Origin: Stachybotrys elegans
Taxonomy: Eukaryota; Ascomycota; Sordariomycetes; Hypocreales; Stachybotryaceae
Length of the DNA stretch: 64,000 nucleotides
Reading direction: 5' to 3'
NCBI GenBank assembly: GCA_020746835.1
Contig: JAGPNK010000015.1
Location: forward strand, 496,001 to 560,000
Part shown: positions 46,101 through 56,276 of the stretch, one piece after another
Layout of the letters: the number at the start of each line of letters is the position of its first letter
Position numbering within the stretch: position 1 is the first letter of the stretch
Made by a program: the position numbers and the translations under genes
The notes under the pieces: model-generated
Seen by the model: only the letters and a program-made list of their open reading frames with translations
Databases searched by the model: none
Told to the model about the DNA's origin: nothing

Positions 46101-47888
46101 GACCCCAGCTTTCAACGAAAAACGGGATACGTACAGCAGCAAGGTATGCAGCTTTCCTCCTGTTTTCCTCAACATACTAATTCTTGTGCAGACCTCCACC
46201 TCGAAACATCCACGGTTCGCGAATCGCTGCGCTTCAGCGCCATGTTGCGACAGCCAGCATCCGTTAGCAAGGAAGAGAAGTACGCCTTTGTCGAAGAAGT
46301 CATTAAGATGCTCGAGATGGAAGATTACGCAGATGCCATTGTCGGTGTCCCCGGCGAAGGTCTCAACGTGCACGAACGCAAGCTCCTGACGATTGGCGTG
46401 GAGCTTGCTGCCAAGCCCAAGCTGTTGCTGTTCCTGGATGAGCCGACGAGCGGACTCGACTCCCAGAGCTCCTGGGCTATTTGCAACTTCCTGCGAAAGC
46501 TCGCAGACTCTGGCCAGGCCATTCTCTGCACGGTCCATCAGCCCAGCGCCATCCTCTTCCAGTCCTTTGACAGGCTTCTCTTCCTGGCCAAGGGGGGCAA
46601 GACTGTCTATTTTGGCGATATCGGACAGAACTCCCGCACCCTTCTCGATTACTTCGAGGCGCACGGGTCGCGCAAGTGCGGCGATGAGGAGAACCCGGCC
46701 GAGTTCATGCTCGAGGCCGTGAACAAGGGCATCAACAAAGATGGCGACGACTGGCATTCTGTCTGGAAGGCTAGCGACGAGCATGCCGCGGTGGCCAGGG
46801 AGATTGAAGCCATCCACACCGAGAAGCTCAACGAGCCCTCAGCTGGCTCCGACGAGCCCGGCGCCCATTCCGAATTTGCCATGCCCTTATCCGCCCAGTT
46901 GAACGCCGTCTGCTACCGAGTTTTCCAGCAATACTGGAGGATGCCTGGATATGTGTTTGCCAAGTTCGCGCTCGGCATCGCTGCCGGTCTCTTCATCGGC
47001 TTCTCCTTCTACCAGCCCGACCCCAGCCAGGCTGGTATGCAGACTGTCATCTTCTCCATCTTCATGATCACGACAATCTTCTCCACGCTCGTCCAGCAGA
47101 TCCAGCCCATGTTTGTCGGGCAGCGATCTCTGTACGAGGTGCGCGAGCGGCCCAGCAAGGCGTACTCGTGGAAGGCATTCATCATCGCCAACATCCTCGT
47201 GGAGATTCCATACCAGATCATTACCGGTGTTCTCATCTACGCTTGCTGGTACTTCCCCGTAATGGGCGCGAATCAGAGCGCTGAGCGTCAAGGCCTGGTC
47301 TTGCTCTTCCTCATACAGGTCTTCATCTATGCCGGTTCCTTTGCGCAGATGACCATTGTCGCCATGCCGGATGCCCAGACTGCGGCGCATATTGTTACTC
47401 TCCTCAGTTTGATGAGCATCACGTTCTGTGGTGTTTTGCAGCCTCCCAGCTCGCTGCCAGGGTTTTGGATCTTCATGTACCGGGTCAGCCCCTTTACATA
47501 TTGGATTGGTGGAATTGCCTCAACCGAGCTCCACGGGCGACTCATAGAGTGTTCTTCTACTGAAACCTCGCGGTTCCCCCCTCCCTCGGGACAGACTTGC
47601 TACGAGTATCTCCAGCCTTACCTTGAGCAAGCCCCTGGACAGCTATTGAACCCCAACTCTACCGAGGAGTGTCAGTACTGCTCCCTGAGCAACGCGGATC
47701 AGTTTCTGGCAGGCTCCAACATCTATTGGTCGGAGCGATGGAGGAACTATGGCATCGTGTGGGCTTACGTGGCCTTCAACTTCTTCATGGCGGTGCTTCT
47801 CTACTATGTATTCCGGGTGCAAAAGTGGGATTTGAACAAGTACGCATCCAAGGTGCCTGTTCCGAAGAAGACCAAGACTGGCAAGTGA
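43129..47888 (+). CDS. PDR-type (ABCG) multidrug ABC transporter
   Basis: Three exons (43129-44013, 44079-46143, 46192-47888) give about 1548 residues in the order NBD-TMD-NBD-TMD. The second intron is 48 bp and would also read through. NBD1 has the degenerate Walker A of the family ([12 protein letters not shown]), signature [13 protein letters not shown] and the [13 protein letters not shown] segment. NBD2 has Walker [13 protein letters not shown], a degenerate signature ([11 protein letters not shown]) and Walker [18 protein letters not shown]. Each half is followed by about six membrane spans ([24 protein letters not shown] runs, [20 protein letters not shown]) and a Cys-rich outer loop. 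The N-terminus has a Thr run and an Asp-Ser run. Such pumps export azoles and other toxic compounds at the plasma membrane. Copies of its 3' end occur at 50.6 and 61.4 kb. Confidence 0.96.
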
Positions 47889-48494
47889 AGTTGAGGAGCG
47901 GCTATTCTGAATATCTACTTTCATTATTTATTTAATTCTATATCAACAATTCATTACATCCAGATGCCTTGCGTTACGGCTTTGCGTGAATGGCCGCCCA
48001 TATCATGGCCGTCCTTTCGGCAGCATGCGATGCAGCGTCATTCTGAACACGTGATGAGTGGCTACAGTTCTGGATTAATAACGAGGAGACAGACATGGCT
48101 GTTTAGTGCCAAGGTGAATGCTGTGATTGGCGCTCATGCATGTAGATGGTTGTTGGTTGACGTTGTTGGTTGGCGTTGTTGGCTGGCTGTCTAATCCATC
48201 ATACCAAAGCCGCATACATGCATGCCCTCGTGATGAATACTTCCCCTCTTCTAGCCCCCCCCTCCCACCCTCCAATACTGCTTCCCTCGGCTCCTTTTCC
48301 CTCCCAGTCTGGTTGCATACTTTGCAACCTGGAAGTTTCACAGGTGTCGCCACCACCCAACCTGAATGTTTGGGAGTAGGAATAATCATCGCATCATCCT
48401 GGACAAGGAATTTGAGCAATCCTACAGCGACAACACTCTTACTTCGATCACTTCTCTTCTCTAGGTTGTCCCTAGTTTGCAACAGAGACAAATA
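47889..48494. other. intergenic region after the ABC transporter
   Basis: About 600 bases with the 3' region of the transporter and the promoter of the next gene. The first 170 bases recur in part at 50.6-50.8 and 61.35-61.5 kb. A short tandem repeat GTTGTTGGTTGACGTTGTTG lies near 48148-48185. Confidence 0.5.
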
Positions 48495-50502
48495 ATGGAA
48501 GAAAATGCATCATTATTGCCACCTCGTTGGGGTCCGGCCAACGCCCATCATCACAATCCTGAGCGTCGAATCGATTCACGAGACGAAAGCAGACCGACCT
48601 GGACTGTCCCGATTCTGTATAATCCACCGTGTATCGGCCCACTTTGCGCACTCTGCCAATTTCCCATCGCTCCGGGAGGAATCGTGATTGGGGGTCTGCA
48701 AATTTCCTGGTCATTGCACGTAACCTCATGCTGACTTACACTGTTTAGCAAACGGAACTTGCTTCATGGGACAGTATGACCAGCTGCTATGTGAATCCCC
48801 CACTTGTCATCATCCGCGTGGTTTTATACGAGTTTGCCATACACCCTGTGCACGCCTCATCGAACCTGGGGGGTGGAAAGTAAGCTCTGTCACAATTCAC
48901 CGGCATCCGGTCGCGACAAACGAGCAAACTCGTCGCCGTCAATGGCTAAGATCTTCCCTAGCCACTAGATTATCGAAGCATCGACACGGTCAACTGCCTC
49001 ATCTCCCGAATGAGATATGGTACGATGTGGCGGATAACTTATTGCAAGAGTACGCTACAGTGAATGTGCTAGCTTTGCGGGGCTTTCCAGCCAGGTACGA
49101 GGTCAAATTGGACAACGATATATACACCAAATTTTTCGAATTCGAGGGCACGAAATACCTGTCTTCCCTTTCGTCATCACCACAGGATGAGACGGCATCG
49201 CTCGACAACCACCATCAGAAACAGCAATACGCGTCTCTTCCAACTGCATCCTCGCTTGCTGACCCGGCTCATGCGAGAGCCGGGGCATACGCGTATCTCT
49301 ATACGGCCGAGAACTATCTCGGTATCACAGATCTGATTGTTTCAGGCTCTCGCAACCGACCTCAAACAGATAGGGTCCCGGGAACTTGGTGGTGCGAGGT
49401 CGAAGTTATGGCTGACAATCCTACGATTACTGTTGTGTCAGACGTGCGTTTCTTTCTCGTCACAATTACAGACTTTGATCTAAATATTATGGCAGGGCAT
49501 AAAGATTCGCCGAATAAGTAGCCAAGGCAAGCAGTGGACTATATGGAGCGTGCTGCCATTGTCAAGGCCGCGATTCCACCTCTTTAATCCGCTCGATAGA
49601 CAAATCCCACTCAGGATGGACCACCTGATCTGTAACGACGAGCTCCTAACCGGCTATTCGGCTCTGTGGGACGATAATCTCATCACGATTCAATCACACA
49701 GGGCCGGTGAAGAGTGTGCATTCTATAAGGAATGGTCTAGAGGCTCCTGGATCTTTATGCCTCTTGACCATGATGAGCGATTAACGGAGATATGGCAACG
49801 GCCAGGAGTATCCTCGCTTTATAAAGCATTGGCGGTGTGTTTTAACCCCTTGTGATGAAGAACAAGTGGTCTGACCGACGTACCGGCTAGCTGGTCACCA
49901 GCAAGAATAGAACATACATTGCAGGCACTTACTGGAGCCTCGCCGAGGGGAGGCTCTGGAATTTGGTAGAAAGGCTGGACGATAAACCAAGGCGCATGTA
50001 TCTGGAGTCTTCTACAAGAGGTATAGGGAGTGTAGCCTTCGAAAGCCCCCATCCAGCACCTGCGGCTACACGGATTCTGTCAGCAGGCCTCCCACATAAC
50101 ATTCACAATACAGGTTGGGATAACTATTTCTCGTCAACCCACAATCTCGAAGGACTTGTTGGCGTAACACCTTGCCAAAAGGAGAATCATGATGGAGTTG
50201 TGGGACTTCTCTTCCAGTTCGACGATGACCATCGGGAATGCGCTGGAGAAGTCCGACTAGATTCTCTAGGCAAGTCCTTGGACCTGCGCCGGGATGAAGG
50301 ATGGGCGTTGGTTTTCGAAAGAAGAGCCGATGCGCGTCCATATGTCTCGGCGATACACCTGCAACATGTCGGCCCTGACTCAGATATTGTTGGATATGTG
50401 AACTTGACCTGCTCTGGGGAGTTGCATTGGCTCTGGTCTCCCCGACAATGTTACATCATGTATGAAGGACAAACAAGCCCCCAACCGGTGTTATGGGCTT
50501 AG
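48495..50502 (+). CDS. F-box-like hypothetical protein with Cys-rich N-terminus
   Basis: Four exons (48495-48693, 48749-49443, 49496-49834, 49891-50502) give about 614 residues; the first junction is the least certain. The N-terminus holds spaced Cys pairs (PLCALCQFPIAPGG, then LLCESPTCHH and VCHTPCARLI), maybe a metal-binding fold. A segment LPHLPNEIWYDVADNLL resembles the start of an F-box, after which the protein is beta-rich (DGIKIRRISSQGKQW, TIWSVLPLSRPRF, YIAGTYWSLAEGRLW, EGLVGVTPCQKENHDGVVG) up to the ending. F-box proteins select targets for ubiquitin ligases, but here the motif is weak. The gene lies between two copies of the ABC-transporter tail. I do not recognise the family beyond this. 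Confidence 0.68.
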
Positions 50503-50620
50503 CTATTCAAGCCATCAAAAAATCCAGCATCATTCTTTATCACATATTGGCCTGTAGCTCCACATAGGAACAGCATTATTGTCCTATTATTATATCAGCT
50601 ATCAGGACCCTGTTCTAGCC

Positions 50621-50800
50621 ATCCACGGTGCCTGTTCCGAAGAAGACAAAGACTGGCAAGTGAAGTTGAGGAGCAGCTGTGTTGAAGAACTACTTTCATT
50701 CTTTACCTAATTCCATGTCACAAATTCTTTTAAACCCCCGTGTCCTGCGCCACCCTTTGTCATGAGTAGCTGTCCCTACCACCATAGCCCTTTCCACAAT
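50621..50800 (+). repeat. copy of the 3' end of the ABC-transporter gene
   Basis: Bases 50621-50683 nearly repeat 47847-47909, including the last 12 codons, the stop and 16 bases of 3' flank (GGTGCCTGTTCCGAAGAAGA, then GACTGGCAAGTGAAGTTGAG). Weaker similarity goes on to about 50800. Only the tail is present; no transporter body is found upstream. Confidence 0.85.
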
Positions 50801-50801
50801 G

Positions 50802-53800
50802 TCAATCTCTGTACATCTCCGATGGTTCGACGTTCGAGGAGAAGCCAAAAATTAGAACCTGCCCATCCGCACACCCAAGAGCAACATTGTGTCCAAATAC
50901 GAGCGTCTTGACCACATCGTAACATCTAGGCACATAAATTACCTTGCGGTCGTTCCAAATGATCCACACATCCTTATCATCTTTCTCACCCTCGCACAGG
51001 ACACTGTAAGGGGCCCAGGAGGGCTGTTGGTCCTGGTTTGGCGCAGTCACGCCGTCTATAATCGGAATTGCCCTTGCCCCAAGGTCTGTCATGATGTGGC
51101 TGCTGTATCTTGGGTCGTGGCGTAGTCCTTCATAGATGTGCTTTGTTTCGATTGGACCACTCACTCTCTCCCCTTTTGTTATATCCCAAATCATGATTCT
51201 GCTGCCACTGCATGCAGACAGAATAAACTTGGACCCGGGAATGAAGGCGACGCCCACGACCTCATGTCTATGGCCCTCTAGAGCAGGGAACCGAAGGGAA
51301 CAACTTTTCAGGTCCCAAACCATGATTGTACTGCCGATTCCTCCAGACACTAGAGTCTGTCCATCGGGGGAAAAGCAGACAAATCTGACATACCCCGCGT
51401 AGTAACTCCACAACTCCTTGCTATTCGACGCATCTTCCAAGTCCCAAACTCGAATCTCAGGATTCTGAGATACCGATGCCACGTAGCGTCCGCAAGGTGA
51501 AAAGGCCGCGTGTACGACATGGCCTGTATGCTTCAACTTGTGAAGAGCTTCTCCATCGTTGACTCTCCATATTTTGACACTCCTGTCAGACGAAGATGAT
51601 GCTAGTAGGCTACCATCCGGCGAGAATGTGAGATGACGAATATAATGGCCGTGTGGCATCTCTTTTTTCCCCTCCAGGAGCTGTCCTGTCTTGGCATCCC
51701 AGAATCGAATTTGACCTCTGCAAGCTGCTGCAATGCAACTCTCATCAGGAGAGACCGCGAGGGCTTCGGTTGGGCCATCTGTGTGAACAACACCGGAGAC
51801 GGATGTTGCAGCCCTTTCATTGTGCCAGAACTTGACAGTAGCCCCTGTTGATGATGTGGCAAGGTACTGTCCGGCAGGCGAGAAGGCAACACATAGCGGC
51901 CTTCCTCGGTCTATAAACGCGGCCTTGATTTGGCTGCTCTCGATATCCCATAGCTTGATCGCGCCGCCTTTATTGGTCGAGGCGAGAGCGGTGCCATCGA
52001 AGGAGAATGCAAGGGACAAGAAAATGCCCCAGTCGTCTGACTTGGCGGAAGTAAGAACGGAATGCTGCTTGCCCGACTCAATATCCCAGATTTCGATTGA
52101 GTCTTTCGCCAAGGCGAGGCGTCTCGCGTCTTTAGAAAAGGCTAGGCATGAGCCCCCTGAGGGTAGAGACTGGAGGACTTGGAAGCTGTTGGTGTCCAGT
52201 ATTTCCACCACGTCGTCGTACATGCAGGCGGCTAGTGCACCGTCATGTGAGTACTTTGCACTCCTTACGCGCCTCGTAGTAGAAAAGTTGTGTTTTTGGC
52301 GAACGAAGGTCGTCATATCCCAGGTTGAAAACGGACGGCTAGATGCGTCCACGACAAATAACCTTTTGCCATCCAGCGAGAATTCTAGGGCTAGGATCGT
52401 TCCCATGTGATCAAATTTCACAAACAGCTGCGCAGCGGGGAGGCTCCAGATATAAAGGGTGGCTTTGTTCGAAGCCGAGGCCACAAAGCCATGGGAGATG
52501 CTGACGAGAGTGACCCAGGCATCGTGGCCTTGAATCGCCTGTTGAGTCGTCCCGGTCTCAACATCCCATATCCGCACAGTCCTGTCGTCGCATGCTGAGA
52601 CCAACAATTTTCCATCGGGCGAAAACTCAATGTCTCCTATCCAGTCGGAGTGGCCTCGCAGCTCCAAGAAAGGCTCCTGCTCTGGTATCATAGGTCTTAA
52701 AGTAACACAGGAAAAGTGTTTTGCCAGGGAGTCTTGCTTGCCTCCAGTACTGTCTGGGCAAAACAGGAAGACATCCGCAGTTGAGGCCGACCGACGAGTT
52801 CCGAGTGCGTAGACGCTCGAAAGCCGGTTTGCGTCTCGCATGAGAGAAATCAGATTGCTCTCCGACCCCAGAGTTCTCTAGGTGATCCAGTCAGCTGCCA
52901 CATGCAAGTTTTAGTACGGCGAGGCAAACGTTACCTTCCACAATAATAAAAGTGCGCGGCATTGAGACATTGCCAAACCGAGCTGTCCCAAGTCTTTCAT
53001 CGCTCCCAGCCACTTTAACAGATGCTTTTGGAGGAACCAAGAGATGGACGCTTCCGTCTCAGGATGCATGGAGATTTTCGAAATCTCGCTGGCATGCTTC
53101 ATCCAGTGAGACAACGCATAGATGACTGGCGTCAATGATTCCTCTACCGTCAATACCATCGCTGCATCGCCGTGCTGGTTTTGGGGGTTGCTGTCAAAGA
53201 AGTCGGAAAGGACATCAAGACACCTTTGGATAAGAAACAGGTGAAGATATTCCGAACCCCCATGTCTCGATTTCGCCATTTCTATAGCATGATCCTTGGA
53301 CAACTGGTGCAAAAAGTGAACGGATTTGCCTCGCATCTCGAGAAAACCGTAGCAGCTCGTCAGCATGTCGGTCACATGAACCCACTGCGGCAGCTGAGCT
53401 AGCGTTGCCAATTCGTCCACATGCAAAGGTCGATACACGGCAGCGGCAATTGAGAGGATCCTTCTGCAGTTTTGGGGGTCTTGGTATGGAAGTTGGTTAA
53501 TCCGTGTGTCCAAGTAGGCAAAGAGATCCTCGAGGCCTCTTGGGGCCTCACCAAGAATCTCAAGGACATGCCGTGGCTCTGTCGTACGTAGCATATGGCA
53601 TGCTACGCGAATCCATGCGTAGTTACCCCCAGAACGATCCAAAATCAGCTGCTGGACCTTGTCTCCCAGCGTGGTATCGTAGCGCCTTTCTCGGGCAAGG
53701 GAGCGTACATTGCGGGCGACGGACTTGTCGAAAACGCCAACCATGGACTTGGCCTCGGTATCCAAGCTCAAGTGAAAATCTCCCTTAGGTGTGGCACGAT

Positions 53801-55715
53801 CTGGATCAGTGGAGGCTAGCCATTTGATTCGTGGCGTCACCTGGCCCGATGTCTCTATGAGCTGCATGAGATGACTTGATCCCACGCACTCGTCGACTGC
53901 ATCAACCACCAAGTACGTCTGCGGGAGGTTGCTGTCTTCCAAGATGTCGTAGAAAAGACGTGATAGAGCTAGGAAGTCATTGGCATGATTGAAGTGCTTT
54001 CGTCCCGTCGAACGGCGGAGGTTTTCCAAGTGAATGTGCAGCGCGGGCTGCTGAAGCAGCATCGAGCAGATGAGGCTCTTGATAACAGAAGCAGCTGAGC
54101 GTGAGACGGGCCCGCCGGCGCTGGAAAAGCAGTGCAACAGACGTGGCGAGTCTGGAGCGTCTTGCGCCTCCGCCAAAAGGTTCTGCACAACAGTTGCCAA
54201 CAGCGTCGACTTGCCACTGCCCGGGCGGCCGGTGATCCAGAGCGTTGTGGCTTCCTGGTTGTTCCAGTCGCGGAAGTGTTGGTACTGGTCGGTTGAAACA
54301 AGCCACCGGTATGCTTCTTGGTTTACTTGGATCGAGCTGCTGACCAAGTCGAGCCTGGGATCGATGGCATCCAAGTCGGCAAAGACCTGACCCTCTTGGT
54401 GGCTGTGACTCGACTTGTTGGCAGAGCAGACAGAAGGCTGCCGGTGGTCTGGAGAGTCTAAAAGTTGATTGAGTCGGTGCTTGAAGTCGTGGCCGAGGGA
54501 GGCAGCCAAAGATTGTTCGGCGTCAGATATGGTCGACGGATCGGATGCTGGCAAGTCGGGCGGGCCTCGAGCGAAATGAATCCGCTGGGTCCCGTGGTGG
54601 CGGCATACGACGGTGATAAAGAAAGTCAAAACGCTTTCGTAGAGGCCAACAAGATGGGCTCGAAGGAGCATCAACTGCTCTTGGTCGAGGTGGGCGTGGT
54701 CGCTTTGGTGGTTGGCCGTGGCCAGTCGGCTCAGCTGCATGTACCATTCCATCTTTGTGACAAGGTTGATGGTGATGCTAGAGCGGTCGTCGGCGGACGG
54801 TTCGTTCAACTGTGCCTGGGATAGTGTTAGCAGCCGCGTCCCAAGCTAAACAAACGATGGGACTCTTGCCTCCAAGGCGGTGCAGGCCGCGACCCAGCCA
54901 AGGACGGCTTCAGGCGTTCGCTCCATCTTCTGGCGAAGCGAGGGCTTCGGCAAGAAGACATGCTCAACATGATGGCCCTGCTTCAAAGATGCCGCGGATT
55001 TGCCGAGCCAGTCTCTCAAGACCAAGCCCATCTGTAAGCGCCTTGCCGACGGACTTGTTGAGAAGACGGAACTTTCACTTAGGGCACAAAGTAAGAAGTA
55101 TGCGTCATGGCCGAGTCGGGAGTGCAAGATCCTCTCGTACCATGCGACTAGACTAGGGTTGCGAGCTCTAAGTCCATCGTAGGCGTCGTCCCACAGTGCT
55201 CCCAGCTCATCGCTTCTCGGGGAGGGAGTCGGTGTTGCATCTGCATTGGCATCTGCATCTGCATCGGCATCGGCATCGGCATCTGGATCAGCATCTTGAT
55301 CAGCATCTTGATCAGCATCTGGGTCAGCATCTGGGCCAGCATCTGGGCCAACATTCGTGGGAGTTGTGGTTGGCGCTTCCTCGTCAACATTGGGCGAAGC
55401 AGAGGCAGAAGCTACGACTAAGGCTGAGGCTTCCTGTTTGTCGACCTCCTCCTCCTCCTCCTCCTCCTCCACTGCTGGCGACAAATTCTCCACCGCGTCT
55501 TGGTCTGGGGCGTTTTCTTCCGCGCACATCATCGTCAACGGCGTCGAGGAAATCGGGTCAGAGACGTGGCCCTCGGGCTTTCCATCTTGCTTGGGAGCCT
55601 CGTTGCCCGTCTCGGTCGAGCCGCTCTGCCTATGCGCGTCATGGGAGATGGCAGCGCCGTGCTGTGAGTTGCTCCTCCTCAGTCGCCGCCTCAACCTTTT
55701 TGCGAGTGAAGCCAT
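50802..55715 (-). CDS. NACHT_N-NACHT-WD40 NOD-like receptor
   Basis: Three exons on the minus strand (54870-55715, 52935-54815, 50802-52877) give about 1600 residues. The start MASLAKRLRRRLRRSN is followed by a low-complexity Asp/Ala stretch, then LWDDAYDGLRARNPSLVAWY, the hallmark of the NACHT_N region of fungal NWD proteins. The NACHT domain has Walker A GRPGSGKST near residue 478 and Walker B TYLVVDAVDEC near 583. From about residue 930 come around a dozen WD40 units (LRGHSDWIGDIEFSPDGKLL, VRIWDVETGTT, HYIRHLTFSPDGSLLASSSS). The first intron appears to have a GC donor (GAG|GCAAGA). This is the HET-D/HET-E type layout of STAND receptors, where WD repeats sense and the N-terminus signals. 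Its N-terminus carries no known death effector, so it likely works through a partner; the divergent S8 gene is a candidate. Confidence 0.93.
55235..55335 (-). repeat. low-complexity hexamer repeats coding for Asp-Ala runs
   Basis: GCATCT, GCATCG and GATCAGCATCTT-type units repeat about 15 times and encode alternating Asp, Ala, Pro and Gln in the receptor's N-terminal linker. Adjacent to it an eight-fold CTC run (55450-55470) encodes a Glu run. Both are likely to vary in length between strains. Confidence 0.75.
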
Positions 55716-56162
55716 GGTAAAAGATGCAGTGTAGGAAGAAGGATGACGGTGTTTCGCAGCGTCGAGATGCGTCGCTGCGGGGATTTGCCAGGACGCGTGA
55801 CTCGCGGTCCGTGTTGCCAATGTCAGCAAAGAAAAGCAACGCAGGCCATGGGACATTGGATGATGGGTGCTCAGTACGGTGCCGCCCGTCCCAAGCGCCG
55901 ACCAACTGCTTGCGGAACCTCGTAGGCTCCTTGCGACACAGGTGATCAGCGGCAACTTGCATGGCGAGGCTGCCAACTCGTTTACTCTCGAGGTACAAAG
56001 ACAAATGCGCCAGAAATGGGCTCCAGCTTGTAGTACAGTTTCTCTGCCGGAAGGTTGTCTTCGTCGATCGTGTTCCGTGCATTCTAATTGACGTTTCCTT
56101 TCCCTCCTTTCAACCGTCGCGCTTCGTTCCACTCTGCCCTGCTCCTCAAAACTGGCTCGAAC
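55716..56162. promoter_or_regulatory. shared divergent promoter of the NLR and ankyrin-S8 genes
   Basis: The start codons (55715 minus, 56163 plus) read outward, 447 bases apart. The right-hand part contains the left arm of an inverted repeat whose other arm lies inside the S8 coding region. No certain TATA box was found. Confidence 0.5.
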
Positions 56163-56276
56163 ATGGCAAGCAACTGCCCTTTTATAGCAGATTGTGGCGC
56201 GGATACTCTTCAGAATGCATGGAATACGATCCACCAATACAAACCTTCGGCAGAGAAACTGTACTACAGGCTGGAG
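56021..56276. repeat. inverted repeat enclosing the start codon of the ankyrin-S8 gene
   Basis: Arms at 56021-56085 and 56212-56276 are reverse complements at about 85 percent over 62 compared bases, for example GTAGTACAGTTTCTCTGCCG in the left arm. The 126-base loop contains the ATG at 56163. Read on the minus strand the left arm keeps AEKLYYKLE, against AEKLYYRLE in the gene, so it looks like a relic of an inverted copy of the 5' coding region. Confidence 0.85.

Noticed and set aside
44316..46817. Open frame of 833 codons on the minus strand
   Set aside because: It lies fully opposite the ABC-transporter exon, whose protein is unmistakable. Long antisense frames are common opposite GC-rich coding sequence and this one shows no domain.
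55235..55335. CRISPR-like or regulatory repeat array
   Set aside because: The repeats are coding hexamers with no spacers, in a eukaryotic gene.
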